NCBI GenBank assembly: GCA_904066235.2
Contig: CAJFCV020000001.1
Coordinates: 2,480,001-2,544,000, forward strand
Length of the DNA stretch: 64,000 nucleotides
Direction of reading: 5' to 3'
Origin: Bursaphelenchus xylophilus
Taxonomy: Eukaryota > Nematoda > Chromadorea > Rhabditida > Aphelenchoididae
The position numbers and the translations under genes are program-made. The notes under the pieces are model-generated. The model saw only the letters and a program-made list of their open reading frames with translations. It was not told where the DNA came from and did no database searches. Of this stretch, positions 36,363-46,956 are shown piece after piece; within the stretch, counting starts at the first letter, position 1; every line of letters starts with the position of its first letter.

Positions 36363-37184
36363 TTAGATCAGAATTTTCTACGAAATACGCAAATTTTTTA
36401 CCTCACGCTTCACAGAAGACAGGGAAATTTTTGGTCGAAAATCCCAAAAATTAGATTTTTTTAAAAGCTGAAATCTTTTCGCATTTTTTACCGTTTCCAA
36501 TTTGAATTCGCAAAGCCCGGGCTAAAATTTTTAGGACATAATTTGTGGCCCAGCAAGCAGCAATTCTTCCAAATTAAAAAAAAATATTTTTCAAGACTAT
36601 TCTTCGAAACAAAATTTGCATTTTTTCCCTCAAAAAATCACCGATAAGTTTAAGAAATCAACAGATCAAAACAACCCTTCAGAACCGCCTCAAATCCCCA
36701 TACTGCGATTGCAAAAACTACCTTGCTAGAGATCCCATTTCATCCCTCCCAAATCCCCGCTCATCCATATAAGACGCGTAAGAAGAGGCGACAAAATTTA
36801 CGGAACATTAAATTACAATTTAAAGAAAAAAGAGAGAAATCCCATCATTTTCGCTGCACAAACCATGAATTTTGGCGAATTGCCTAAGAACAAACGAAAG
36901 GAGAATTTTGCCATTGTTTTCGCGAAATTAGGGAGGGAAACACTAATTTGAGGGTGTAAAATATACCATTAATTTTTAGTGAAAAAATAAAGCCAAGAAA
37001 AAACAATAATAGTTGAAAAAAACGAAATTCTCGAAAGGCATAGCGTAGCAATAATATTATAGCATTTTTAATAAAATGCATGGATATACGGCCCTTAGCG
37101 TGTACAAAAATCCTCCATTTAGCACCGTGAATTCATTATTTTCCCGACAGACCGGTAAAACTCAGAATATAAACTTTTTTCCAG
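36363..37184. other. AT-rich stretch without a supported gene
   Basis: No exon with credible splice sites. A solo MITE right terminus (CATTATTTTCCCGACAGACC) stands at 37135-37154. A 26-base stretch at 37185-37210 is bounded by TTTTTTCCAG and GTAAGA and could be a micro-exon, but it joins neither neighbour in frame. Confidence 0.4.
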
Positions 37185-37424
37185 AATATAGAGCAAACAT
37201 ACGAAATGAGGTAAGAATCACCACTTCCGAGACAAACCCAAGGTTAAATCGCACTCTAAGCAGCCCCAATTAGCATATTTATCCGAACTTTGATTGTTGA
37301 AAAATAGGTTACTCGTCGAGATTGAATTATTGAAAAGTTTAACAGTACAAAGAACTGTTTATAAAACATTTTCGTGACTTTGAGTATGAATAATCAACGT
37401 TAAACTTTCATCCAGTAAATCATA

Positions 37425-37985
37425 GGGGAAGTAGTCCAAGGTCGAGGCTCAGATTTCTTTTTAATTTTGAATGGGCATAGATCACTAATTAATTCATGAA
37501 ATTTTTAGCTCACGCTTTGCAAGGGCATATTGAACAATCGAGATATTGAACAATCTTTGCGGCCGAGAGAGTACAGTGAGGGACCTGATCCAATGGCAAA
37601 AAACGTCTGCTTTTCCATCCCGGAAGGGGCCAAAATGACTCCAAACCCTTCCCTTCTCTAAGCTAAAGAACTCCGCTTTGAAAAGCGCGCCCTTTCCTTC
37701 AAGGCGGGCTCTTCAAATCGGGGTTTTATAGCTTAGAGAAGGGAAGGGTTTGGAGTCATTTTGGCCCCTTCCGGGATGCAAAAGCCGACGTTTTTTGCCA
37801 TTGGATCCCGTCCCTCACTGTACGTATTGAGAAAAACATTTTTTGGCCGTATCTTTGTCAGTTTCGCATGGAAAAAATGATTTTTTGTGGAAACGGGAGC
37901 TTCGCATATGCCTCGAGAAAACTTATTCGAAATTTGTGCCAAATTTCATCAAAATCTGAGCACAGCACTTGGAATAAGTTCCCCT
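37425..37985 (+). repeat. Family D repeat interrupted by a family F element
   Basis: GGGAAGTAGTCCAAGGTCGA on the left and CACTTGGAATAAGTTCCCC on the right; a 247-bp family F element sits at 37574-37820 inside the GGCCGAGAGAGTA word. Confidence 0.8.
37574..37820. mobile_element. Family F foldback MITE
   Basis: Starts CAGTGAGGGACCTGATCCAA and is a near-perfect palindrome around GCGCGCC. TA on both sides. It is nested in a family D copy, so it is younger than that copy. Confidence 0.9.
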
Positions 37986-38002
37986 ATCAGATCTTGAAAC
38001 AT

Positions 38003-38149
38003 GTCAGTCTGTCTGGAAAATACTGTTGATTTGTCGCGACTTTGAATCGCCCATATCGCATTGCGACGGCTAGTTGCGGCTGGGGATTTGGTGCGCAACA
38101 AGGACATTCGTCACCAAAAATCCACAATATTTTCCCGACAGACTGATAA
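38003..38149. mobile_element. Family B MITE
   Basis: CAGTCTGTCTGGAAAATACTG to AATATTTTCCCGACAGACTG. It ends 12 bases before the FGF-like reading frame. Confidence 0.87.
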
Positions 38150-38161
38150 AAAGTCCCAAAA

Positions 38162-38500
38162 ATGCCTCATGAAGCGTATTTCGTCATGGCCGACCGCCGA
38201 CATTACGTACAATACAGAGATTGCATTCATCGGCATCGAACTATTGGCCAGCCGAATAAAAAGTGGCTCTCTTCGCACTCGGCCAACCGGTTACACGTCT
38301 CCGAACGGGGAAAAGGGATAGAAAAAGGAACTCGAAGAGGGCGTTTGGCGAAAACGCGCAAGACACTGAACATGTTACAGCGATTTACACCGCAAGTATT
38401 TATAAATCACGTCTGTACATATTTAGCGAATACCGTTGAAATTTTTCGCATTTTTGTTTTAAATAAATGGAGACGTTTTATACGTTGTATTATAAATTGA
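38162..38500 (+). CDS. FGF-like C-terminal exon (orphan, possibly broken)
   Basis: Open frame of 112 codons with clearly higher GC than its surroundings. Residues 5-72 resemble the second half of an FGF beta-trefoil: AYFVMADRRHYVQYRDC, then NKKWLSSHSANRLHVSERGK with the basic GIEKGTRRGRLAKTRK segment where FGFs have their heparin-binding GxxRRGxRT region, then LNMLQRFTP. Nematode FGFs (EGL-17, LET-756 types) are secreted ligands for the EGL-15 receptor. The 5' side is cut by a stop 12 bases before the ATG and by a MITE, and no acceptor fits, so this may be a gene fragment. The tail after FTPQVF is AT-rich; an AATAAA lies at 38462 within the frame. Confidence 0.42.
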   Translation: MPHEAYFVMADRRHYVQYRDCIHRHRTIGQPNKKWLSSHSANRLHVSERGKGIEKGTRRGRLAKTRKTLNMLQRFTPQVFINHVCTYLANTVEIFRIFVLNKWRRFIRCIIN

Positions 38501-39360
38501 CAAATTTGATTTACGTTTTACAACCGTGAAATTGAAAGACCTCAAAAGCCAAGGGAGAAAAAATTTAGCATTATCTTTACGAGTTGGAAATTTTATTTTC
38601 AAAAGTCATGAAAGAGAATGTCGATCCAAAAATCTCGATTTTTTCTATAAAGCGTTAGCTCAAATCTTGCGTATTTCATTGAAAAGCTTACCACGTGACC
38701 CTTTTTTGCGAATTTTGGCATGAAAAGTCTCGTTTCTCTTTCCACCATAGAGGGTACTATCTCCACAAGAAGTAAATTTTTTCCGCACAAAATGGCCAAA
38801 CAGCTTTTTTCCGTCTGACCGCTCTCCGCGTTTAGCGTACTCTCTCGGCACTCTATTGAATATCTTGGCCGTCTCTGAAAAGCGCGAGCTAAAACTTTCG
38901 GGGGTTGATATGACGCCTATGCCGAATGTGTGAGCAAAGTTTAAAAGACGATTTTTGGCTCGCTGCGTCAGCGGTGGACATAGGAAAAAATCGATTTTGA
39001 GTTTTTTGCATAAAAATGACCGTCGACATGTGCTAAGGAAAAGCGAACAACAGTTTTTCCCAATTCTGCCCGGAAGGCATAAATTTGCTTAAATTTGTCT
39101 TTTTGGAATTTTCGACCTGGCGGCGTCATAGAAAAAGCAAATCACCCAAAATTTTGCTTGTATACGTTTTCGACCATTGGGAATTCATTTTTTTTGAAAA
39201 TTAAGTCTGTCAGATTACTGTAACATAGGCATATTGTAATCCGGTCGATAAAAATCGACCGTAACTCCTTCATATCAAAAATCCCACAGGATTTTATTTC
39301 AGATTCGGAATCAGCATAAAATTCTGCATATTATACACATAATGTGAGGTCATAACTCCA

Positions 39361-39440
39361 GGGGGGAGATCGCGTAGTATATTGGATTTTGGCAAAAAGT
39401 ACGTTTGAAAGGTCGCGGGTTCGATCCCCGCTTGGTGCAA
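39361..39440 (+). other. tRNA-like module, left arm
   Basis: A perfect B box (GGTTCGATCCC) within a GC-rich T-arm (GCGGG/CCCGC) and the preceding GGTCGC. The 5' half does not form acceptor or D stems, so this is not a functional tRNA gene. Confidence 0.55.
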
Positions 39441-40261
39441 ATATTGAAAACACGGCGGAAATCGCGTTTAATAGACACCTAAGGGTTATATGAGATACAC
39501 TAAGCAATTTTAAACATTAATGCCTATCTAATTGCGATTAAAACTGATTTTATATAATTTTTGGAGACTGAATATGCAAAAAATGAAACTGCTTCAAACC
39601 GCTTGAAATTGGCAACACTTATTCTAGGGTCAATTGTAAGAAACTTTTCCGTTAACTTTTTTTGGTAGATCGCCGTACCATGGATTACTGTAACATTAAA
39701 CCTGATTTGGTTTTTCGTGTACCACATGGCGCATAAAAGTCGGATTGTCATCATTGTGCTCAGAATGGTTAAGAAAGGGTTTTCTGGTGTACAAAAAATT
39801 TTTTATGGCTGTACCGTTTGGAATGGCCGAGTTATTTGACGCACTTTCACCAATTGATTATGACATCAAGACGCGTTGCAATTAAGGTCGAATTTTCTTT
39901 CATATATAGCAAGTGGATCTTTTCGCTGTCTAAAACGACTAATTAAAACGATTTAATATTTTATGCAAGAATTTTGAAGAAAATTGCAGTTAATCAGGAC
40001 ACGTTTAATGCTACAGTAATCCACGGTACGGTGCTCTGCCAAAAAAAGTTAACACAAAAGTTTCTTACAATTGACCCTAGAATAAGTGTTGCCAATTTCA
40101 GGTGGTTTGAAGCAATTTCATTTTTTGCATATTCAGTCTCCAAAAATTACATAAAATCAGTTTTAATCAAAATTAGATATGCATTAATGTTTAAAATTGC
40201 TTAGTGTATCTCATATAACCCTTAGGTGTCTATTAAACGCGATTTCCGCCGTGTTTTCAAT

Positions 40262-40342
40262 ATTTGCACCAAGCGGGGATCGAACCCGCGACCTTTCAAA
40301 CGTACTTTTTGCCAAAATCCAATATACTACGCGATCTCCCCC
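40262..40342 (-). other. tRNA-like module, right arm
   Basis: Exact mirror of 39361-39440, including the B box and T-arm. Confidence 0.55.
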
Positions 40343-40838
40343 CTGGAGTTATGACCTCACATTATGTGTATAATATGCAGAATTTTATGCTGATTCCGAA
40401 TCTGAAATAAAATCCTGTGGGATTTTTGATACGAAGGAGTTACGGTCGATTTTTATCGACCGGATTACAATATGCCTATGTTACAGTAATCTGAGAGACT
40501 CAACTTTCAAAAAAATGAATTCCCAAAGGTCGAAAACGTAAACAAGCAAAATTTTGGGTGATTTGCTTTTTCTATGACGTCACCAGGTCGAAAATTCCAA
40601 AAAAGACAAATTTAAGCAAATTTATGCCTTCCGGGCAGAATTGGGAAAAACTGTTGTTCGCTTTTCCTTAGCACATGTCGACGGTCATTCTCATGCAAAA
40701 AACTCAAAATCGATTTTTTCCTATGTCCCGGGTCCATTACGGGCTGACGCAGCGAGCCAAAAATCGTCTTTTAAAAAAAATCTGAGCGTCGCACTTGGGG
40801 CACTTCCTGTCAGTCTTAATCCGTACCAAATTTCTTTA

Positions 40839-41091
40839 CAGTGACGGACCTGATCCAGTGGCAAAAAACGTACCATTTTGCATCTGGGAAGTACTAAAAA
40901 ATGTAGCAAAATGTCTCCCTCTTCAAGTGAAAAAACCGTTTTTAAGGGCGCGCCTTCTCCTTCACAAAAAGAACGGGCGCGCTTTAGAAATCGGAGTTTT
41001 CTCACTTGCAGAGGGAGGTATTTTGCCACATTTCTGATAATTACCGGATACACAATGGTACTTTTTTGCCACTGGACCAGGTCCGCCACTG
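40839..41091. mobile_element. Family F foldback MITE
   Basis: CAGTGACGGACCTGATCCAG to its inverted copy ending GTCCGCCACTG, with TA on both sides. The centre is GGGCGCGCC...GGGCGCGC. Confidence 0.92.
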
Positions 41092-42520
41092 TACAATCAG
41101 GTCCGCTACAGCCTCTATTTTACGTGGCAGTCCAAAAAAAATTATTGAAGGACCGTGCTTGAACCTCATCCCATTTTTCAGCCTTTCAATCTCAAAATCC
41201 TCCCCTATATTCTCGAATCTCCCCAAAATTACCCAATTAGCCACATATCCCCTTCCGAGATCAGCCAAATGTGCGAACGGTGAGCAATAAAACGAAACGA
41301 TGGTCATAAACGAAGGCCATAACTCATCGTTAATTAAAACCACAACAACTTCTTCCCAGCCCTTTATTACTGCCTCTAAAACAATGTTTTATCATCGAAA
41401 CGCGTTCCACGTTTCCTCCAGAACGCTATTAGTAAAGTATGATATCAGGAACCCCCAACATGAATAACCCTTCCTCCATCGCAGCAAATAAGGCAAATCC
41501 CCCGAGGGGAGAAAGCTAAGTAAACATGGCGAAAAACATGAGGTCGAGCGAGTGTATAAAATACCGTTGGATAATATTTAGCGGATCCAATTTTTGCGCG
41601 GACCCGGTCAATATAAAGTTATTCAAATTTCGCGCAAAAAGAGCGCCTGACCGATTGGGTAAATTGAAGAGGAAGGGGAGAGTGATGAGTTCGAGTGGAT
41701 GGGGGTTGAGTCAGGTCAATCAAGAGGGCGATTAGGAAGGAGTTGTCATAATTTTTGAAGACAAAGAAATAGAATGGACTATGTATAAGTTTGTCGGGAA
41801 AATAATGAACAAAAGGCCGCTCCGCACGTCGTTTTTTTCTGCTAATTATGGTTTGTATCGCGACGAAAAACAAGCTTTTGGCGTAATGCCTTAAAAATTT
41901 TTTTGGCTTGCGAAGCTAAAAATTTTTGTCGGTTGCACCACAAAAACATTTTTTGCCAAAAAAACGTGGCATTGTGCATTTTCTATAATTTTCCTTTTGT
42001 TGTGGCCACATGCATAAAGTGATGTGCAACAGCATAAATAGCGTCATATTTAACAAAAAATACATGAATATATATTTAAGAAGCGTCAACAATACTAATA
42101 ATCTTATTAATTTGATATTCGGCGATACCACCTCTTAGTATAACATAATCCGGGGATTGAAAAAAAATTCGCGTACAGAAATTCTGAAACTGAACACATA
42201 TTTTCTCTGAATTCTTCTGCATCAACTGGCATATCGGGTATACCCATGTTTCGTTGGAACTGCGAGATATGACCGAATCTTTAACAGAAACACCCATGAT
42301 GTTTTAGATGAATATGGAAAGGCTAAGATGATAACAGATGTCATGTTGATTCTTAAAGGAGCTTAGTCCATCGAAATTTCAGAAAATATCATTCAATGAG
42401 TATGTGTGCCGATGGTTTTTGCGTAAATTAGGTTGTGGTAAATTAGAATTTTCGGCGCTTCTTCTCTCTTTTTTTCAATCAATAATAGCGCCGCCCCGTT
42501 AAAAAAACATTTTCCAATTA
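41092..42520. other. No supported gene; one partial MITE
   Basis: A left half of a family A MITE (TTTGTCGGGAAAATAATGAA) is at 41787-41880. Two minus-strand frames (41041-41343 and 42076-42297) look protein-like over 60-90 residues but lack splice sites or homology I recognise. Confidence 0.45.
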
Positions 42521-42524
42521 CGAA

Positions 42525-42658
42525 AGAACGATGTGCTCCGCCGATCGCGTCGCTGAAGTGGAGAGCATTTTGATTTTGTAACAAGACAAGTCATTTTCAA
42601 TGTAGCCATGCGATTTTTGATGCAACAGGGTGCTCATTATTTTCCCGACAGACTGCTA
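42525..42658. mobile_element. Family A MITE, left end lost
   Basis: GCCGATCGCGTCGCTGAAGT core and right end CTCATTATTTTCCCGACAGA; the left terminus is not recognisable. Confidence 0.8.
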
Positions 42659-42675
42659 GAGGTCTGTGCCAACGT

Positions 42676-42811
42676 ATCAGTCTGTCGGGGGAACAGTGTG
42701 GATCTGTCGCAGCAAAAAGTCTTGCCTCATGTGCACCAAGTATCCAGCCGCGGCCGACGGGTGATTCCAAGGCGCGGTGAATCCACATTATTTTCCCGAC
42801 AGTCTGATAGA
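42676..42811. mobile_element. Family B MITE
   Basis: CAGTCTGTCGGGGGAACAGTG to CACATTATTTTCCCGACAGT, 17 bases after the preceding family A copy. Confidence 0.88.
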
Positions 42812-43145
42812 GGGAGTGCTCAAGGAGCGACGCTCAGAATTTCGTTAAATTTTGTACTTCAGAAAGTTTTAGCTCGCGCGTTACTCGGCCAACCGAGATA
42901 TAGCACGATCTTTACCGCTGCGAGAGTACGCGAAAAGCGGGAAGCGGTTAGAAGTACACAAAAAAACTTTTTAGCGGTATCTTTGCCAGCTTCAAATGGA
43001 AAAAACTGATTTTTTGTGGAACAATTCCTCTCTACGCTAGAAGCAAGCTGAAAACTTTTCATGCCAAAATCCGCAAAAAAATGTCACATTTTCATCAGCT
43101 TATAAAAAATTACTCCAAATTAGAGCCGGTGCGTCACCCCTAGAG
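42812..43145 (+). repeat. Family D repeat, partial
   Basis: GGAGCGACGCTCAGAATTTC, AAAGTTTTAGCTCGCGCG, GAGAGTACGCGAAAAGCGGG and CTTTTCATGCCAAAATCCGC. Confidence 0.75.
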
Positions 43146-44085
43146 CGATATGCCTATCAGCAGTTCTAAGAATCGCCATTAGAAAGAATAAAGAGTCTCA
43201 TCAGTTTCTAAGTATGAAGAACTTTTCGACTTTTCATCCGAACCTACGTATATACATATATGACAACAAACTAGGCCTACAAAAAAAAACATTTTAAAGG
43301 CCCCAAGATGCAATTTTATATTGAAAGTAACCTCAGTACAAGAAATTCATTTTTGGATAACTTGCTATTTGTTTTACAGAGATCCTGTATTTTTCAAATC
43401 AAAATCGAGATAAAACTCTGTAAAAAAATGGTTTCAGCAAAGCAGCGACAAAGGATTTGGCCCTAAAATTGTGCCAAATATCGCTAAAATATTGTTTCTC
43501 AAAAATTGGCCAGATCTGGTCGAATTTTTTTATCTCGCATCCAGCCATATTCATTGTCCACATTCCCCCAAAAAACCCCTTTCATTCTTGAGTCACCCAT
43601 TCCCCTATCACTAACTCAAACAAAACTTGGTAATCGCGCACCCCTCAGAGACCGGAAAACTTATGTTCCCGACGCATTACCGCATCATAATCATTACGTC
43701 TCGCCTACCGAAAGAGGCGCACGTCACAAAAGAAATTCGTCAACTCAACGAAATAATCACCGCAAAATCGCTTCCACAAAACGCCGCAGTAAAAGAAAGC
43801 GAAAGTTAGGCGTGGTAGGAATCACAAAAAGAATTCGCTCGAACCACCTGCGGCGTTCGGACGGAGAAAATATTTATTTTTTTCTTCTTCGTTGCGGGCA
43901 AGGCCGGTTTGTTTTTTACTGCTACTTTTTTGCGGCGACGATAAATTATGTGGAAAGGCGTACACATATGTAAATGTGGAATCGAGTCTTGATTAATGGG
44001 CAGGTGGCGAGTGGGAGGCGACTTTGAAAAGCTTCACGGCATACAAAATAAATAGTAGTCATATTTTTCATAACGTGTTTTTACA
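43146..44085. other. No recognisable feature
   Basis: One plus-strand frame (43506-43973) is open but its composition (His/Pro/Arg) and the lack of splice sites do not support a gene. No repeat family terminus is seen. Confidence 0.45.
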
Positions 44086-44088
44086 ATC

Positions 44089-44310
44089 TGCCGGGAAAAT
44101 AATGAGCAAATGCCGCTGCGCCGATCGCGTCGCTGAAGTTAAAAAAAAATGTCAGTCTGTCGGGAAAATAATGAGCACTCTGTCGCATCGCAAATCGCGT
44201 CGCGGAAGTTAAAATCAAATTGATTTTTTCGCGACACAATTCACTTTCTCGGCGGCAATGCGATTTTTGATGCAACAAAATGTTCATTATTTTCCCGACA
44301 GACTGATATT
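44089..44310. mobile_element. Family A MITE pair (truncated copy + full copy)
   Basis: 44089-44150 is the left third of one copy (CTGCCGGGAAAATAATGAGC then GCGTCGCTGAAG). A complete copy starts at 44153 (CAGTCTGTCGGGAAAATAAT) and ends CATTATTTTCCCGACAGACT. Confidence 0.87.
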
Positions 44311-44319
44311 ACAATTTTC

Positions 44320-44617
44320 ATAAAGTGCATGGACATTTTTTCCGCGGCCCGCACCGTGCACAAAAACCCCAATTTTGCACCGTGCATTTCGCCTTCTTGT
44401 TTGGCTTTCGCACTGTGCATGAGAAATATTGCTGCGACGTGAGCTTTTTTCGAACTGCGTCGCTGCGGTTTTTCTGGAGAGTTTGCATAGTGCAAACGGT
44501 CTTTTTGAGGTTTGCACAGTGCGAAAACAGAAATGCACTGTGCGTTAGCGACAAGCGTGGGAGAAAGTTTAAAACGCACAGTGCGTAAAAGAAAAAATGT
44601 CCATGCACTTTATGAAA
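44320..44617. mobile_element. Family C element
   Basis: Inverted ends TTTCATAAAGTGCATGGACA. Inside are GCACCGTGCAC, TTTTGCACCGTGCAT, TTCGCACTGTGCATG and TTTGCACAGTGCG words. The simple form of the longer copy at 23579. Confidence 0.88.
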
Positions 44618-44742
44618 ATACGAATAGCAATATTTTACTTATAGAAACCCCTTATTTAACAAAAAGAAAATATCAATCATCCTGGCCAAGATGGAATCAG
44701 TTGATGGCTTTCGGCATCGCAGATTTTGTCGACCGAGCAAAT

Positions 44743-44886
44743 TATCAGCCTGTCGGGAAAATAATGTGGATTTGAGGTAGCAAAATGTCTCACCTCGACA
44801 TTTTGTCCCAATCTCGGCCGTGGCTAGCCGTCGCAAAGCGATTCCAATGCGCGATGAATCCACATTATTTTCCCGACAGACAGATA
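44743..44886. mobile_element. Family B MITE
   Basis: CAGCCTGTCGGGAAAATAATG to CATTATTTTCCCGACAGACA. Confidence 0.9.
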
Positions 44887-45229
44887 TTAGTCCAAGTGAG
44901 ACGGCCGGATTTTGATGACCGAAAAATGCAGTTGTCTTGTGTCAACACAGTCGAAAATTTGAAAAAATTCGAATCTCAGGTCAACCGTTACTCTTGATAC
45001 TATACTGGTTGACAAAATTTTCTTTCCACCTCGTATCTCGGGAACCGCTGGGCCTAGAACCTCAAAATTCGGCACAGAAACATCATGGGACAATCTAACG
45101 GCATACCCAAAAAATCATACCATTTGTTGCACTTTCAGTGCACTTTTTATGCAACCGGCAAAAAAAGAGATGACAAAATTTTCTTTCCACTATGGAAAAA
45201 CATTTGTAAATTAATAGCCAAAGGCATGA

Positions 45230-45565
45230 TTGTGGTATCGTTGTGATCGCAAAGAAGTCCTCTTTCTATTCGTGTCACAATTTTACAGGAGTTTTCGTTG
45301 TTTCGCCGTTGGGCGTCTGCTGATCGTTGCGTTGTCCGTTTTCGGCCAAATTCGTGGACAGAGAAGCTCGCAGAAGGCCCAAGGAGATGAAACTGCCCTT
45401 AAAAAATCTGGTATTTATGTCTGCAACATTTTTTACACCGGCAGTAAAATTAGATTCAATTTAAGTGTGTTACATGGGAAAATGTGCACTTACAGGGTTC
45501 TCGTTGCCAGAAAATTACGTTATTATGGGAACACTGCAGATAATTCAAATAATTTTTCCTGCTGA
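45230..45565 (+). CDS. Reading frame in left arm of foldback (possible captured gene piece)
   Basis: 111 codons. Starts MWYRCDRKEVLFLFVSQFYR and contains a hydrophobic, signal-peptide-like stretch (FAVGRLLIVALSVFGQIRGQ), then SQKAQGDETALKKSGIYVCN and GSKIRFNLSVLHGKMCTYRV. The first ~90 residues match the mirror frame at 45935-46252. No family is recognised. Conservation of the frame between arms may simply reflect recent arm identity. Confidence 0.3.
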   Translation: MWYRCDRKEVLFLFVSQFYRSFRCFAVGRLLIVALSVFGQIRGQRSSQKAQGDETALKKSGIYVCNIFYTGSKIRFNLSVLHGKMCTYRVLVARKLRYYGNTADNSNNFSC

Positions 45566-45934
45566 TATATTTTCTATGATACTACAGACTTTAAAAATAG
45601 TGAAGATTTTAGTCTCTAATGTCGCGCTTAGGTATGAGCAGAAGAATGGTTCCACATGCCCCTGTGCAAGATTTGCAACCCTAAGCTTTCCGCGCAAGCT
45701 GTTTGTCGTGGCAAAAACGTTAAAGGCGGGTCAATGTCAATGTATTAAAATAGGCTGGCAGTTAAATTTCCCAATATATCAAGGTCAAGTTATGGCGATG
45801 CCTCTCTGTCATGTAGTGCAACAACCTGTATTACATAAGACGACATAGACCGCAAGGGGTAAGGTAAGGCGGTAGGCTTCAACACATACGGTCGTATAAT
45901 ACCTAAAATACGCCATATGTACTGCAAAGGCATG

Positions 45935-46252
45935 TCATTTTGACGCTTCCATTCTATACACAAGCAATTTTCCGGTTTCGCGCACTCTAAAGGTGCGCAT
46001 TTTCCCATGCAACACACTTAAATTGAATCTAATTTTACTGCCGGTGTAAACAATGTTGCAGACATAAATATCAGATTTTTTAAGGGCAGTTTCATCTCCT
46101 TGGGCCTTCTGCGAGCTTCTCTGTCCACGAATTTGGCCGAAAACGGACAACGCAACGATCAGCAGACGCCCAACGGCGAAACAACGAAAACTCCTGTAAA
46201 ATTGTGACACGAATAGAAAGAGGACTTCTTTGCGATCACAACGATACCACAA
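45935..46252 (-). CDS. Mirror reading frame in right arm of foldback
   Basis: 105 codons; identical to 45230-45565 over most of its first 90 residues (differences such as KKSD for KKSG and IVYTG for IFYTG), then diverging into the loop. Confidence 0.3.
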   Translation of the reverse strand: MWYRCDRKEVLFLFVSQFYRSFRCFAVGRLLIVALSVFGQIRGQRSSQKAQGDETALKKSDIYVCNIVYTGSKIRFNLSVLHGKMRTFRVRETGKLLVYRMEASK

Positions 46253-46481
46253 TCATGCCTTTGGCTATTAATTTACAAATGTTTTTCCATAGTGGAAAGA
46301 AAATTTTGTCATCTCTTTTTTTGCCGGTTGCATAAAAAGTGCACTGAAAGTGCAACAAATGGTATGATTTTTTGGGTATGCCGTTAGATTGTCCCATGAT
46401 GTTTCTGTGCCGAATTTTGAGGTTCTAGGCCCAGCGGTTCCCGAGATACGAGGTGGAAAGAAAATTTTGTCAACCAGTATA

Positions 46482-46692
46482 GTCGCGCCATAAAGTCCTG
46501 ACACATTTTGCACCGTGCATTCTTCTTTCATTTCATCCGCACTGTGCATTTTTTCGCATTTGTCGCCCCGATTTCCCGTTTTTGCACTAGCGACGTGGAC
46601 TTTCGCGCGCGACAAACCCGAATTTGGGGGCGCGACGTCCAAACCCCGAACTTTCGCACGGTGCAAAATGTGTCAGGACTTTATGGCGCGAC
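46482..46692. mobile_element. Palindromic MITE, GTCGCGCC termini
   Basis: 211 bp flanked by TA. Ends GTCGCGCCATAAAGTCCTGA and its inverse; the inner part is family C-like (TTTTGCACCGTGCAT, CGCACGGTGCAAAA). It shares its left TA with the end of the foldback at 45001-46481. Confidence 0.88.
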
Positions 46693-46956
46693 TAGTAAAC
46701 AAACATAAAACTGTATTTACCCCACTTCTGAAGAACTTCAACCACTTTTCTTATCAGCATGCTACCTCATCGTTATCTGTTTACCGTTTTTATTTATAAG
46801 CCATGAGTCACTCTAGCTCTCTGTCAGCTAAATTAAACAATGTTTACGAAAGCGCTGCCTAATTGGCTAATTTAAAATCAACAGGTCCAGCTGATTAGGC
46901 GCTGATGACTATCCGAAAATGGTCAATGTTAATTTGACAAATTCTCTTCACCAAAA

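Larger units (their letters stand above)
38940..40773. mobile_element. Large foldback element with tRNA-like modules in the arms
   Basis: Arms of about 720-800 bp (38940 to about 39750 and about 39990 to 40773), nearly perfect reverse complements, with a loop of about 240 bp. Both arms hold TTTTTGGCTCGCTGCGTCAG, GCCCGGAAGGCATAAATTTG/CAAATTTATGCCTTCCGGGC and the tRNA-like module. No transposase frame. It splits a family D copy. Confidence 0.88.
38520..40815 (+). repeat. Family D repeat interrupted by a large foldback
   Basis: The left piece 38520-38939 carries the family D centre in the usual order. The end word TCTGAGCGTCGCACTTGGGG appears only at 40780, after 1.8 kb of inserted foldback. 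Confidence 0.75.
45001..46481. mobile_element. Foldback element carrying mirrored reading frames
   Basis: Termini TATACTGGTTGACAAAATTT on both sides; arms of about 495 bp, nearly identical; loop about 500 bp. Each arm holds the same reading frame pointing inward. The ends match the 195-bp MITE at 27089. Confidence 0.88.

Noticed and set aside
37185..37210. 26-base micro-exon for the FGF-like gene
   Set aside because: In each phase it either creates a stop with the 35646-35809 exon or fails to join the 38162 frame.
39361..39440. Functional tRNA gene
   Set aside because: Only the T-arm/B box is convincing; the acceptor, D and anticodon stems do not pair, and the module sits in a mobile foldback.
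42076..42297. Minus-strand frame with protein-like composition (SSNETWVYPICQLMQ)
   Set aside because: Only 73 codons, no acceptor or donor and no recognised family.
43506..43973. 155-codon plus-strand frame
   Set aside because: No splice sites or domain; His/Pro/Arg-rich composition is like a random open frame.
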